From positions 1 to 64,000 of the forward strand of contig NZ_MSXV01000021.1 in assembly GCF_001945395.1 (NCBI RefSeq): a stretch of DNA of 64,000 nucleotides. The letters are read 5' to 3'. This DNA is from Pseudomonas sp. PA15(2017). Its GTDB lineage: Bacteria; Pseudomonadota; Gammaproteobacteria; Pseudomonadales; Pseudomonadaceae. Under the pieces are notes generated by a model. The model had not been told where the DNA came from. It did no database searches and saw nothing but the letters and a program-made list of their open reading frames with translations. The translations under genes were made by a program, and so were the position numbers. Positions 8,764 through 17,736 of this stretch are shown piece by piece. Each line of letters begins with the position of its first letter. The first letter of the stretch is position 1.

Positions 8764-9753
8764 CTAGGGCTTGAAGCGAATTTTCAGACCCCGCTCGATG
8801 GCATCCAGGCCCGGGTGGTAGCTGCCGTCCAGGGCGTCCAGCAGACGGTCGAAGACCCGCTCGGCAATACGCTCGTGTTGCTGGGAAATGGCGTTCACGC
8901 GAATTGGCAGGAAGTCCAGCAGCTGCGCATCACCGAAGGTGCCAAGGCGCAAGGTGCGGGTATCCAGCTCCGGATGCTCGTGCAACGCATCGAGCACGCC
9001 CTCCAGTAGTACGTAAGCGGTGGTGACCAGCACGTCTGGCAGGCCATCGCTGGCCAGCAGTTGCTTCATTTGCCGGTAGCCCCACTGGCGGCTGAATTGC
9101 TCGGCGTGGCTGACGCTCACCAGCCCACCGACGCCGGCCAGCGCATCCCGAAAACCCTGTTCACGGGCTTGGCTGATCGGCAACTCCAATCGAGCGCCGA
9201 TCAGGGCGGCATGGCGTTGGCCCTGTTGCACCAGGCTGCGGGTCAGCTGCTCGCCGGCCTGGCGGTCATCGCTGACCACCGAATACAGGTGCTCGGGGTC
9301 CAGGGCGCGGTCGACGGCGATCACTGGCGTGCCGGCAGCTACCAGCTGGCGGTAATCGGCGGCGTCCTGGGGCAGGCAACTGGCGACGATCAGCGCATCG
9401 CAGCGCCGCGAGCGAAACAGTTCCAGCAATTGCCGCTCGCTGTCTGGCTGGTCGTCGGAGCTGGCGATCAGCAACTGGTAACCGGCTGCCCGCGCGCGCT
9501 GTTCGAGCAGCTTGGCGAGCCGCGCGTAGCTGGGGTTTTCCAGGTCCGGGAGGATGAACCCCAGGCAGCGGCTTTCCCCCCGGCGCAGGCCGGCGGCCTG
9601 GGTGTTGGGGCGATAGTCGTGCGCTTCCACGACCTTGAGCACGCGCTGGATGGTGGCCGCGCTGATACGCCGCTTGGCGGCCTGGCCATTGATCACATAG
9701 CTGGCCGTGGTCAGTGAAACGCCGGCCAGGCGGGCAATATCGGTCAACTTCAA
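8764..9753 (-). CDS. fruR: LacI-family fructose repressor FruR/Cra
   Basis: A 329-aa transcription factor. The N-terminal helix-turn-helix MKLTDIARLAGVSLTTASYV and the linker (NTQAAGLRRGES) match Cra; the rest is a periplasmic-binding-protein-like effector domain. In Pseudomonas, Cra represses the fructose PTS operon and is released by fructose-1-phosphate. The start codon is TTG at 9753, supported by GAGGAG 8 bases upstream and by the conserved MKL(S/D) N-terminus; no ATG or GTG fits. It diverges from fruB, and the operator between them could control both genes. Confidence 0.93.
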   Translation of the reverse strand: MKLTDIARLAGVSLTTASYVINGQAAKRRISAATIQRVLKVVEAHDYRPNTQAAGLRRGESRCLGFILPDLENPSYARLAKLLEQRARAAGYQLLIASSDDQPDSERQLLELFRSRRCDALIVASCLPQDAADYRQLVAAGTPVIAVDRALDPEHLYSVVSDDRQAGEQLTRSLVQQGQRHAALIGARLELPISQAREQGFRDALAGVGGLVSVSHAEQFSRQWGYRQMKQLLASDGLPDVLVTTAYVLLEGVLDALHEHPELDTRTLRLGTFGDAQLLDFLPIRVNAISQQHERIAERVFDRLLDALDGSYHPGLDAIERGLKIRFKP

Positions 9754-9815
9754 ATGGCTGTCTCCTCTGCCAGGCCTTCAAGGATTACCCATAATCAGGT
9801 AACGTGCCAGTGCTA

Positions 9816-9832
9816 GATGAAACGATTCAGCA
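9816..9832. promoter_or_regulatory. Cra (FruR) operator
   Basis: TGAAACGATTCAGC (9818-9831), read on the other strand as GCTGAATCGTTTCA, matches the known Cra consensus essentially perfectly. It lies between divergent fruR and fruB, 74 bases before the fruB start, a good place to block fruB transcription. Confidence 0.85.
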
Positions 9833-9904
9833 AACGAGTCGACTAAGCTAACAAGAATGTCCGCCAAGCCCGCCTGCAGCCGGTCTTGCTTGAGGAGAAG
9901 CGTC

Positions 9905-12778
9905 ATGCTCGAACTACACCCTTCGCAAATCGAGATGGGCCGCCAGGCTGTCGACAAGCAGCAGGCGCTGGCCCTGCTTGCCGAGAATCTGCTGGCCGAT
10001 GGCCTGGTAGCGGCCGGCTATCTGGATGGCATGCAGGCGCGTGAACGCCAGGGGTCGACCTACCTGGGGCAGGGCATCGCCATTCCCCACGGCACCCCGG
10101 AAACCCGCGACCAGGTGTTCGAGACCGGCATGCGGCTGATCCAGTTTCCCGAGGGTGTGGATTGGGGTGATGGCCAGCGGGTTTACCTGGCGATCGCCAT
10201 CGCGGCGCGCTCCGACGAACACCTGCACCTGCTGCAACTGCTCACTCGCGCGCTGGGCGAGGGCGACCTGAGTCAGGCGCTGCGCGAGGCCCAGGATGCC
10301 GAGGCGATTCTCGGCCTGTTGCAGGGTGCGGCGCCGGAGCTGGCGCTGGATGCACAACTGGTCGGCCTGGGCGTCGAGGCCGAAGATCTCGATGAGTTGA
10401 CCTGGCAGGGCGCACGCCTGCTGAAGAAGGCCGGTTGCGCGGGCGCCGGTTACGCGGCCAGCCTGGTGCAGGCTGAGCCGCTGCCGCTGGGCAATGGCTT
10501 GTGGTGGCTGAGCAGCGAGCGGGGCGTCGAGCGCCCGGGCCTGGCCTTCGTCACTCCCGCGCAGCCGCTGCAGCGTGGCGACCAGCCGGTAGCCGGTCTG
10601 TTCTGCCTGGCCTGTCTGGGTGAAGGCCATCGCCAGGTGCTCGAGCGACTCTGCGACCTGCTGATCGCCGGGCAGGGCGAGGTGCTCACCCAGGCCACCA
10701 GCAGCCGCGGTGTGCTCGAGGCGCTGGGCGCCGAGCTGCCGGCCGACTGGCCGAGCTTGCGCATTACCCTGGCCAACGCCCACGGTCTGCATGCCCGGCC
10801 GGCGAAAACGCTTAGCGAAATCGCCCAGGGTTTTGACGGTGAAGTTCGCGTACGTCTGGCCGATGGTTCAGCGGCCACGGTATCGGCCAAGAGCCTGAGC
10901 AAGTTGCTGGCCCTCGGCGCACGTCGTGGCCAGGTGCTGGAGTTCAGCGCCGACCCGGCCATCGCCGAGCAGGCACTGTCGGCCATCGAGGCGGCGGTCC
11001 GCGCTGGCCTGGGTGAAGACGTCGAGCCGCTGCCCGAGCAGGTCGAGAACGCTGCCGAGCCCGTCGTCGAATCGCGTACCAAGGAAACCGTCGTCGCACC
11101 GGTCGCCGGTTCGCGTGTGCATGCCGTGGCGGCCTCGCCGGGCATCGCCAATGGCCCGGCCTTCGTGCGGCGCATGCCGCGCCTCGAGTATCCCGAACGC
11201 GGCGCAGGCGTCGCGGCCGAGCGCCAGCGTCTGGATCAGGCGTTGCAACACATTGACGGCGAGATCCAGCGGCTGGTCGAGCGCAGCGACGAGGCCAGTA
11301 TCAGGGACATCTTCGTGACCCATCAGGCGATGCTCCGCGACCCGGCGCTGCGCGAGGATGTCGACGCGCGCCTGGCCAGCGGTGCCAGCGCCCAGGCCGC
11401 CTGGATTGGTGAGATCGAAGCGGCCGCCGCGCAGCAGGAATCCCTGCACGACGCCCTGCTGGCCGAGCGGGCCGCCGATCTGCGTGACGTCGGTCGTCGG
11501 GTATTGGCCCACCTGTGCGGCGTCGAAGCGCCGCAAGAGCCTGTCGAACCCTACATTCTGGTGATGGGCGAAGTCGGCCCTTCGGGCGTCGCCAGCCTGG
11601 ACCGCCAGCGCGTGGCCGGCATCGTTACCGCCCGCGGTGGGGCGACCGCCCACAGCGCGATCATCGCCCGTGCGCTGGGCATTCCCTGTGTGGTCGGCGC
11701 CGGTGAAAGCCTGCTGTTGCTGGAACAGAGTACGGCCTTGCTGCTCGACGGCGACCGCGGCCAGCTTTGGGTGCAGCCGGACGAGACGACCCAGGCCCAG
11801 GCCGAACGCGAGCGGCAGGCCAGCGAGCAGCGCCGCGAGCGCGCCCATGGCGAGCGTCTGCAACCGGCGCACACCCGCGACGGGCATGCCGTCGAGGTCG
11901 CCGTGAACATCGGTGCCAGTGGCGAGGCGGCCGGCGCGGTGGAACTGGGCGCCGAAGCGGTGGGGCTGCTGCGTACCGAGCTGGTGTTCATGAATCACGG
12001 CCAGGCGCCCGACGTCGCCGCCCAGGAAGCCGAGTACCGGCGCGTCTTCGACGCCCTGCAAGGCCGGCCGCTGGTGGTGCGCACCCTGGATGTCGGTGGT
12101 GACAAGCCGCTGCCGTACTGGCCAATGCCTGAAGAGGAAAACCCCTTTCTGGGGGTGCGCGGCATTCGCCTGACCCTGCAGCGCCCGGAGATCATGGAAA
12201 CCCAGCTGCGCGCCCTGCTGCAGGCCGCTGAAGGTCGCCCTCTGCGCATCATGTTTCCGATGGTCGGGCAGGTCGAGGAGTGGCGTGCGGCGCGAGAAAT
12301 GGTCGAAAAGCTGCGCAGCGAGATTCCGCTGAACGACCTGCAACTGGGCATCATGATCGAGGTGCCGTCCGCAGCGTTGCTGGCGCCCGTGCTGGCCCGC
12401 GAAGTGGACTTCTTCAGCATCGGCACCAACGACCTGACGCAGTACACGCTGGCCATCGACCGTGGCCATCCGACGCTCTCGGCCCAGGCCGACGGCGTGC
12501 ACCCGTCGGTGCTGCGCCTGATCGGCATGACTGTCGAAGCCGCCCACGCCGAAGGCAAGTGGGTTGGCGTATGCGGTGAGCTGGCGGCCGACATGCTCGC
12601 GGTGCCGCTGCTGGTGGGCCTGGGCGTCGACGAGCTGAGCGTGGCTGCGCGTAGCATCCCGCTGGTCAAGGCGCGGGTACGTGAGCTGGATCTGCAGCAT
12701 TGCCAGGCCCAGGCCCAACAGGCGCTGCTGCTGCCCAGTGCCGCGGCAGTCCGTGCGTTGGTCGAGGAGGCGCAGTGA
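9905..12778 (+). CDS. fruB: Fructose PTS multiphosphoryl protein (EIIA-HPr-EI)
   Basis: A 957-aa cytoplasmic fusion of three phosphocarriers. It passes phosphate from PEP to the fructose transporter FruA. Order: EIIA-Fru (1 to ~145, active His62 in [10 protein letters not shown]), a linker region, HPr (~280-370, His296 in [12 protein letters not shown]), then Enzyme I (~405-950, His583 in [17 protein letters not shown] and the C-terminal PEP-binding barrel with [11 protein letters not shown] and [15 protein letters not shown]). ATG 9905 is chosen over an upstream in-frame ATG because GAGGAG precedes it. The stop overlaps the fruK start (TGATG). Repression by FruR is expected from the operator upstream. 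Confidence 0.96.
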   Translation: MLELHPSQIEMGRQAVDKQQALALLAENLLADGLVAAGYLDGMQARERQGSTYLGQGIAIPHGTPETRDQVFETGMRLIQFPEGVDWGDGQRVYLAIAIAARSDEHLHLLQLLTRALGEGDLSQALREAQDAEAILGLLQGAAPELALDAQLVGLGVEAEDLDELTWQGARLLKKAGCAGAGYAASLVQAEPLPLGNGLWWLSSERGVERPGLAFVTPAQPLQRGDQPVAGLFCLACLGEGHRQVLERLCDLLIAGQGEVLTQATSSRGVLEALGAELPADWPSLRITLANAHGLHARPAKTLSEIAQGFDGEVRVRLADGSAATVSAKSLSKLLALGARRGQVLEFSADPAIAEQALSAIEAAVRAGLGEDVEPLPEQVENAAEPVVESRTKETVVAPVAGSRVHAVAASPGIANGPAFVRRMPRLEYPERGAGVAAERQRLDQALQHIDGEIQRLVERSDEASIRDIFVTHQAMLRDPALREDVDARLASGASAQAAWIGEIEAAAAQQESLHDALLAERAADLRDVGRRVLAHLCGVEAPQEPVEPYILVMGEVGPSGVASLDRQRVAGIVTARGGATAHSAIIARALGIPCVVGAGESLLLLEQSTALLLDGDRGQLWVQPDETTQAQAERERQASEQRRERAHGERLQPAHTRDGHAVEVAVNIGASGEAAGAVELGAEAVGLLRTELVFMNHGQAPDVAAQEAEYRRVFDALQGRPLVVRTLDVGGDKPLPYWPMPEEENPFLGVRGIRLTLQRPEIMETQLRALLQAAEGRPLRIMFPMVGQVEEWRAAREMVEKLRSEIPLNDLQLGIMIEVPSAALLAPVLAREVDFFSIGTNDLTQYTLAIDRGHPTLSAQADGVHPSVLRLIGMTVEAAHAEGKWVGVCGELAADMLAVPLLVGLGVDELSVAARSIPLVKARVRELDLQHCQAQAQQALLLPSAAAVRALVEEAQ

Positions 12779-13713
12779 TGGCGCGGATTCTTACCCTGAC
12801 CCTCAACCCGGCACTGGACCTGACCGTCAGCCTGGATACCCTGCAGACCGGCAACGTCAACCGTAGCCTGGGCATGACCAGCCATGCGGCAGGCAAGGGC
12901 CTCAATGTGGCGCAGGTGCTGGCCGATCTTGGCCACAAGGTCACGGTCAGTGGTTTTCTCGGCCAGGCCAATGCGGGGCCGTTCGAACACCTGATGCACC
13001 GCCGCGGCTTTATCGACGCCTTCGTGCGCGTACCGGGGGAAACCCGCAGCAATATCAAGCTCGCCGAGCGTGACGGGCGTATCACCGATCTCAACGGGCC
13101 CGGCCCCGAAGTGGATTCGGCACATCAGGCGCAGTTGCTCGCCCAACTGGACGACATTGCCGCTGGCCACGATGCGGTGGTTGTCGCTGGCAGCCTGCCG
13201 CGCGGGGTGACCACCGAATGGTTCGCCGCCTTGCTGCGTCGCCTGACGGCACTCGGCCTGCCGGTTGCGCTGGATACCAGCGGCGCGGCGCTGCGTGCCG
13301 GTCTGGCCACCAGTCCCTGGCTGATCAAGCCCAACGAGGAAGAACTGGCCGAGGCTTGCGAGCTGGAGCCGGCTTCGCCCGAACGGCTCGACGCCGCCAT
13401 CGGCAAGCTGCGCGCCGCTGGGGTCGAGCACGTGCTGCTCTCGCGCGGCTCGCAAGGTGCCGACTGGTTCGGCCCCCACGGTGTGCTCAATGCCCAGCCG
13501 CCGCGTGTGGACGTAGCCAGCACGGTGGGCGCCGGTGATTCGCTGCTCGCCGCCACCCTGCACGGGTTGCTGAGCGGCTGGCCAGTCGAGCGCACCCTGC
13601 GTCTGGCAACGGCGGTCGCCGCCCAGGCGGTCACGCAAATCGGTTTCGGAATTCACGATCGGCAACAGCTCGCCCGCCTGGAGGCGGGCGTGACTGTCAC
13701 GTCGAAACAATAA
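12778..13713 (+). CDS. fruK: 1-phosphofructokinase
   Basis: A 311-aa PfkB-family kinase converting fructose-1-phosphate, the product of FruA transport, to fructose-1,6-bisphosphate. Diagnostic segments are the N-terminal LTLNPALDLTV, the GKGLNVAQVLADLG substrate region and the C-terminal VGAGDSLLAATLHG, with the catalytic Asp in GAGDS. The ATG at 12778 shares one base with the fruB stop and has GAGGAGG upstream, so the pair is coupled. Removing fructose-1-phosphate, the FruR inducer, would also feed back on operon expression. Confidence 0.96.
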   Translation: MARILTLTLNPALDLTVSLDTLQTGNVNRSLGMTSHAAGKGLNVAQVLADLGHKVTVSGFLGQANAGPFEHLMHRRGFIDAFVRVPGETRSNIKLAERDGRITDLNGPGPEVDSAHQAQLLAQLDDIAAGHDAVVVAGSLPRGVTTEWFAALLRRLTALGLPVALDTSGAALRAGLATSPWLIKPNEEELAEACELEPASPERLDAAIGKLRAAGVEHVLLSRGSQGADWFGPHGVLNAQPPRVDVASTVGAGDSLLAATLHGLLSGWPVERTLRLATAVAAQAVTQIGFGIHDRQQLARLEAGVTVTSKQ

Positions 13714-13728
13714 TTAGAGGTCGCTGCA

Positions 13729-15465
13729 ATGAATGTGCTGATCGTTACCGCCTGCCCCAATGGTCAGGTCACCAGCGTGTTGTGTTCCCGCCTGCTGCAG
13801 GCGGCGGCCGAGCGACTGGGTTGGTCCACCCAGGTCGAGGTGCATGATGCCAAGGCCATTGGCTCGCCGCTGAGCGCGGCAGCCATCGAGGCGGCGGAGC
13901 TGGTGCTGGTGGTCAAGACCGGTGAGCTGGATCTGCAGCGTTTCGTCGGCAAGCGCGTGGTGCAATCCACTCCTTCCGAGGCACTGGCCGACCCGCAGCA
14001 ATTTCTGCGTACCGCTGCCGAGCAGGCGCAGGTGCTGGATCAAGTGGCACCGGCCGCTACGGCTCCGTCCGGCAAGCCCCGGCTGGTGGCGATCACCGCC
14101 TGCCCGACCGGTGTGGCGCACACCTTCATGGCCGCCGAAGCGCTGCAGCAGGCGGCCGAGCAACTGGGCTATGACCTGAAGGTGGAAACCCGCGGCTCGG
14201 TCGGTGCGCGCAATCTGCTCGACGAGGCGAGCATCGCCGCGGCCGACGTGGTGCTGCTGGCCACCGATATCGAGGTGGAAACCGACCGCTTCGCCGGCAA
14301 GAAAGTCTATCGCTGCGGCACGGGCGTCGCCCTCAAGCAGCCCAAGCAGACGCTACAGAAGGCGCTGGCCGAAGGCGTTCTGCAGCAGGGCGCGGGGCAG
14401 GCGCAGAGCGCCGAGAGCGGCAAGCCGGCTACCAAGAGCGGCCCTTACAAGCACCTGCTGACCGGCGTTTCCTTCATGCTGCCGATGGTGGTAGCGGGGG
14501 GCTTGCTGATCGCCCTGTCGTTCGTCTTCGGCATCGAGGCCTTCAAGCAGGAAGGTACCCTGCCGGCGGCCTTGATGAAGATCGGCGGCGATGCCGCGTT
14601 CGCGCTGATGATTCCGGTGCTGGCGGGTTACATCGCCTACTCGATCGCCGACCGCCCAGGCCTGGCGCCCGGCATGATCGGTGGCATGCTGGCCAGTGCC
14701 CTGGGTACCGGCTTTCTGGGCGGCATCATCGCCGGCTTCCTGGCCGGTTACCTGGCCCTGGCGCTCAATCGCTGGCTGCGCCTGCCGCAGAGCATCGAAG
14801 CGCTGAAGCCGATCCTGCTGATTCCGCTGCTCGCCAGCCTGGTCACCGGGCTGGCGATGATCTATGTGATCGGCACGCCGGTGGCCGCGATCATGGCCTC
14901 GCTGGAAGCCTTTCTGCAGAACATGGGCACCACCAACGCGATCCTGCTCGGCTTGCTGCTCGGCGGCATGATGTGCGTGGACCTGGGTGGGCCGATCAAC
15001 AAGGCAGCCTATGCATTCTCGGTTGGCCTGCTGGCCTCGCAGAGTTACGCACCGATGGCCGCGACCATGGCCGCCGGCATGGTGCCGCCAATCGGCATGG
15101 CCATTGCCACCGTGCTGGCCCGGCGCAAATTCAGCCAGACCGAGCGTGAGGCCGGCAAGGCTGCTGGCGTGCTGGGGCTGTGCTTCATCTCGGAAGGGGC
15201 GATCCCGTTCGCGGCCAAGGACCCCTTGCGCGTGATCCCGGCCAGCATCGCCGGCGGCGCGCTGACCGGTGCGCTGTCGATGTACTTCGGCTGCAAGCTG
15301 ATGGCGCCGCATGGCGGCTTGTTCGTGCTGCTGATCCCCAACGCCATCAATCATGCGTTGCTGTATATGCTGGCCATCGTGGCGGGCAGCCTGGTGACCG
15401 GCGTGGTTTACGCGCTGATCAAACGGCCTGAAGTCGAAGCCCTGGCGGTCGCGGCCAAGGCTTGA
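13729..15465 (+). CDS. fruA: Fructose PTS permease EIIB'BC
   Basis: A 578-aa inner-membrane transporter that imports fructose and phosphorylates it on carbon 1. Two tandem EIIB-like domains come first. The N-terminal copy (~1-100) has VTACPNGQVTS with Cys9. The second (~118-215) has ITACPTGVAHTF with the expected phospho-accepting Cys125. The EIIC domain (~235-570) holds about ten hydrophobic segments plus the GGPINKAAYAFS and EGAIPFAAKDP signatures. It starts 15 bases after fruK with TAGAGG upstream, and ends at a strong terminator. Confidence 0.95.
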   Translation: MNVLIVTACPNGQVTSVLCSRLLQAAAERLGWSTQVEVHDAKAIGSPLSAAAIEAAELVLVVKTGELDLQRFVGKRVVQSTPSEALADPQQFLRTAAEQAQVLDQVAPAATAPSGKPRLVAITACPTGVAHTFMAAEALQQAAEQLGYDLKVETRGSVGARNLLDEASIAAADVVLLATDIEVETDRFAGKKVYRCGTGVALKQPKQTLQKALAEGVLQQGAGQAQSAESGKPATKSGPYKHLLTGVSFMLPMVVAGGLLIALSFVFGIEAFKQEGTLPAALMKIGGDAAFALMIPVLAGYIAYSIADRPGLAPGMIGGMLASALGTGFLGGIIAGFLAGYLALALNRWLRLPQSIEALKPILLIPLLASLVTGLAMIYVIGTPVAAIMASLEAFLQNMGTTNAILLGLLLGGMMCVDLGGPINKAAYAFSVGLLASQSYAPMAATMAAGMVPPIGMAIATVLARRKFSQTEREAGKAAGVLGLCFISEGAIPFAAKDPLRVIPASIAGGALTGALSMYFGCKLMAPHGGLFVLLIPNAINHALLYMLAIVAGSLVTGVVYALIKRPEVEALAVAAKA

Positions 15466-15473
15466 TGGCGGAA

Positions 15474-15502
15474 CGGGGCAGCGATCGATGCCCCGTTTTT
15501 TT
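15474..15502 (+). terminator. Terminator of the fru operon
   Basis: CGGGGCA (15474-15480) pairs with TGCCCCG (15489-15495) and is followed by seven T residues that run into the vfr stop codon on the other strand. It is a clear intrinsic terminator for fruBKA. Confidence 0.9.
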
Positions 15503-16146
15503 CAGCGCGTACCGAAGACCACCATGGTCTTGCCTTTCACGAACACCAGGCCCTGTTCTTCCAGGGACTTGAGTACGCGGCCGACCATCTCCCGCGAGCA
15601 GCCGACGATACGGCCGATTTCCTGGCGGGTGATCTTGATCTGCATGCCGTCGGGGTGGGTCATGGCATCGGGCTGCTTGCACAGGTCGAGCAGGGTGCGC
15701 GCCACGCGACCGGTCACGTCGAGAAAGGCCAGGTCACCGACCTTGCGGGTGGTGTTGCGCAGGCGTTCGGCCATCTGCGAGCCCAGGGCGAACATGATGT
15801 CCGGGTCCTGCTGGGTCAACTCGCGGAACTTGGCGTAGCTCAGCTCGGCCACTTCACACTCTGTCTTCGCGCGTACCCAGGCGCTGCGTTCCTTCTCGGC
15901 GCCTTCCTTGCAGAACAGGCCCATCTCGCCGAAGAAATCGCCGGGATTGAGGTAGGCGATGATCATCTCTCGGCCGTCATCGTCCTCAATCAGGATGGTG
16001 ACCGAGCCCTTGACGATGAAGTACAGCGTTTCGCTGCGATCACCGGCATAAATGATGGTGCTCTTGGCCGTATAGCGACGACGGTGACAATGGGCGAGCA
16101 GCTTGTCGAAGTTTTTGACCTTTGGCGTGAGAGTGATAGCGACCAT
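15502..16146 (-). CDS. vfr: cAMP-binding global regulator Vfr (CRP homologue)
   Basis: A 214-aa Crp-family activator. The N-terminal cyclic-nucleotide domain shows [15 protein letters not shown] and [12 protein letters not shown]; the C-terminal winged helix contains [21 protein letters not shown], the DNA recognition helix. In P. aeruginosa Vfr controls quorum sensing, type IV pili and exotoxins in response to cAMP; the same regulon here is inference. It converges with fruA and shares its terminator region. In PAO1, as I recall, trpDC lie on this side; here the fructose operon does. Confidence 0.95.
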   Translation of the reverse strand: MVAITLTPKVKNFDKLLAHCHRRRYTAKSTIIYAGDRSETLYFIVKGSVTILIEDDDGREMIIAYLNPGDFFGEMGLFCKEGAEKERSAWVRAKTECEVAELSYAKFRELTQQDPDIMFALGSQMAERLRNTTRKVGDLAFLDVTGRVARTLLDLCKQPDAMTHPDGMQIKITRQEIGRIVGCSREMVGRVLKSLEEQGLVFVKGKTMVVFGTR

Positions 16147-16450
16147 GCCTGTAATTCCAAATTTGTGAAGATAGGCCTGTGACAGGCGTGAGTAGGTGAC
16201 GCTGTCCAGCTCCGGTGCAGGAAAGGCGGCCCGGATGAATACCTTGTTCTTATCGATCGGGAGCGTCGTCGTACCTCATGAAATCGATTGTGCCATTAAA
16301 ACGGCATCATCATGGCCGGTGATACTTACCGGTGGTCCGATTTGTGAGGCGTTACACGTTCTTGGCGGAACTCTATCAGCATCCGTGGTGCGCCGTGCAA
16401 AAGCTGCGCTGTGATAAGCTGCCAGCCTTTTGCAAGGAGGAGCGGCAACG
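16147..16450. other. vfr-osmC intergenic region
   Basis: This 304-base spacer holds the divergent promoters of vfr and the OsmC gene. I see a palindrome CCGGTGATACTTACCGG (about 16316-16332) and a TGTGA half-site followed by ACACG (about 16344-16360) that could be a weak Vfr site for autoregulation. No coding frame is convincing. Confidence 0.4.
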
Positions 16451-16876
16451 ATGAAAGCTCGCGTTCAATGGGCCGGTGAAGCGCTGTTTCTCGGTGAGTC
16501 CGGCAGTGGTCATGCGGTGGTGATGGACGGGCCACCCGAGAGCGGCGGCCGCAACCTGGGCGTACGCCCCATGGAAATGCTGCTGATCGGCCTCGGTGGC
16601 TGCAGCAACTTCGATGTGGTGAGCATCCTCAAGAAATCCCGTCAGCCGGTCGAGAGTTGCGAAGCCTTTCTGGAAGCTGAACGCGCGTCCGAAGATCCCA
16701 AGGTGTTCACCAAGATCCACCTGCATTTCGTGGTCAAAGGTCGTGGCCTCAAAGAGGCCCAGGTCAAGCGCGCGGTGGAACTGTCGGCGGACAAGTACTG
16801 TTCCGCGTCGATCATGCTCGGCCGCGCCGGTGTGCAAATCACCCACGATTACGAGATCGTCGAACTGGGTGCCTGA
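16451..16876 (+). CDS. OsmC/YhfA-like family protein
   Basis: A 141-aa cytoplasmic OsmC-fold protein. The family includes thiol peroxidases that reduce organic hydroperoxides, and this member keeps the two family cysteines, in GGCSNFDVV (Cys51) and DKYCSASIMLGR. It is closer to the YhfA-like branch than to Ohr, so the substrate is uncertain. ATG 16451 has AAGGAGGAG upstream; an in-frame ATG seven codons earlier overlaps that ribosome site. It converges with coq7 across a hairpin. In PAO1 I recall speD between these two genes; it is absent here. Confidence 0.85.
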   Translation: MKARVQWAGEALFLGESGSGHAVVMDGPPESGGRNLGVRPMEMLLIGLGGCSNFDVVSILKKSRQPVESCEAFLEAERASEDPKVFTKIHLHFVVKGRGLKEAQVKRAVELSADKYCSASIMLGRAGVQITHDYEIVELGA

Positions 16877-16881
16877 GAGAG

Positions 16882-16903
16882 CAGGGCGACCCGCGTCGCC
16901 CTG
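16882..16903. terminator. Hairpin between osmC-like gene and coq7
   Basis: CAGGGCGAC and GTCGCCCTG form a 9-bp stem around a 4-base loop in the 39-bp gap between two convergent genes. It may serve both as a terminator, although neither side has a strong T-run. Confidence 0.5.
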
Positions 16904-16915
16904 TGATTGCCTGCG

Positions 16916-17563
16916 TCAGATGCGATAGGTGGTTTTGGTCATGACCTTGGACAACAGCGTCATGCCCAACTTGACCGGTGCGGGGAAGCGCACGCCGCCG
17001 GCATCCAGCGCGCTGTTGGCGTGTTCCAGCTCATCGCTGCGCATCTGTTCGAGGATGGCCCGGGATTTGGTGTCCTGCTCGGGGATCTGCTCCAGGTGCT
17101 CGTCCAGGTGTTTGACCACCTGATCCTCGGTCGCAGCCACGAAGCCCAGGCTGACCCGGTCGCTGACCAGACCCGCTATCGCCCCCACACCGAACGAAAG
17201 CCCGTAGAACACCGGATTCAGTACGCTGGGATGACTGCCCAGCTGGCGGATGCGTTGCTCGCACCAGGCCAGGTGATCGATTTCCTCGTCGGCTGCGTGC
17301 TCCATGGCTTCGCGCACGCGCGGCAGCCGCGCGGTCAGCGCCTGGCCCTGATACAGCGCCTGGGCGCAGACCTCGCCAGTATGGTTGATGCGCATCAGCC
17401 CAGCGATATGACGGGTCTGCTTGGCATCGAGCTCGGCCTCCTGCTCGACGATGGCAGGGGACGGGCGAGAAGGTTGGCCGCTGAAGGGCAGTAGCGTGCG
17501 CAGCGCCATATCGGCTTGCAGCAGCAGGCGGTCGACGGGCGAATAATGGCGGTCGTTGGCCAT
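16916..17563 (-). CDS. coq7: 3-demethoxyubiquinol 3-hydroxylase
   Basis: A 215-aa di-iron monooxygenase that adds a ring hydroxyl in ubiquinone synthesis. The carboxylate-bridged iron site is visible as repeated E-x-x-H elements: [25 protein letters not shown] and SDELEHAN, with DEHLEQI between. Two amphipathic hydrophobic segments ([15 protein letters not shown] and the C-terminus) suit peripheral association with the inner membrane. The ATG at 17563 has GGAG upstream. Pseudomonas uses the Coq7-type enzyme in place of UbiF. Confidence 0.94.
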   Translation of the reverse strand: MANDRHYSPVDRLLLQADMALRTLLPFSGQPSRPSPAIVEQEAELDAKQTRHIAGLMRINHTGEVCAQALYQGQALTARLPRVREAMEHAADEEIDHLAWCEQRIRQLGSHPSVLNPVFYGLSFGVGAIAGLVSDRVSLGFVAATEDQVVKHLDEHLEQIPEQDTKSRAILEQMRSDELEHANSALDAGGVRFPAPVKLGMTLLSKVMTKTTYRI

Positions 17564-17736
17564 GAGGTTTCTCCGGCGATGACATGAGCGGCCAGTCTAC
17601 CGCAAATGGCGTTTACGGGCGTGACGCCCGGCGCATGCGCATAAACGTGCGGCACGTCCATTGCGGTGTATCCGCCTCTTGCTCGCCTCTCGGCTTGGCA
17701 GGAACATGTGCTGCCGCTTGGGCATAAGGAGTTGCT

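Noticed and set aside
10868..12718. 616-codon minus-strand open frame
   Set aside because: Antisense to the Enzyme I part of fruB; composition typical of a shadow frame.
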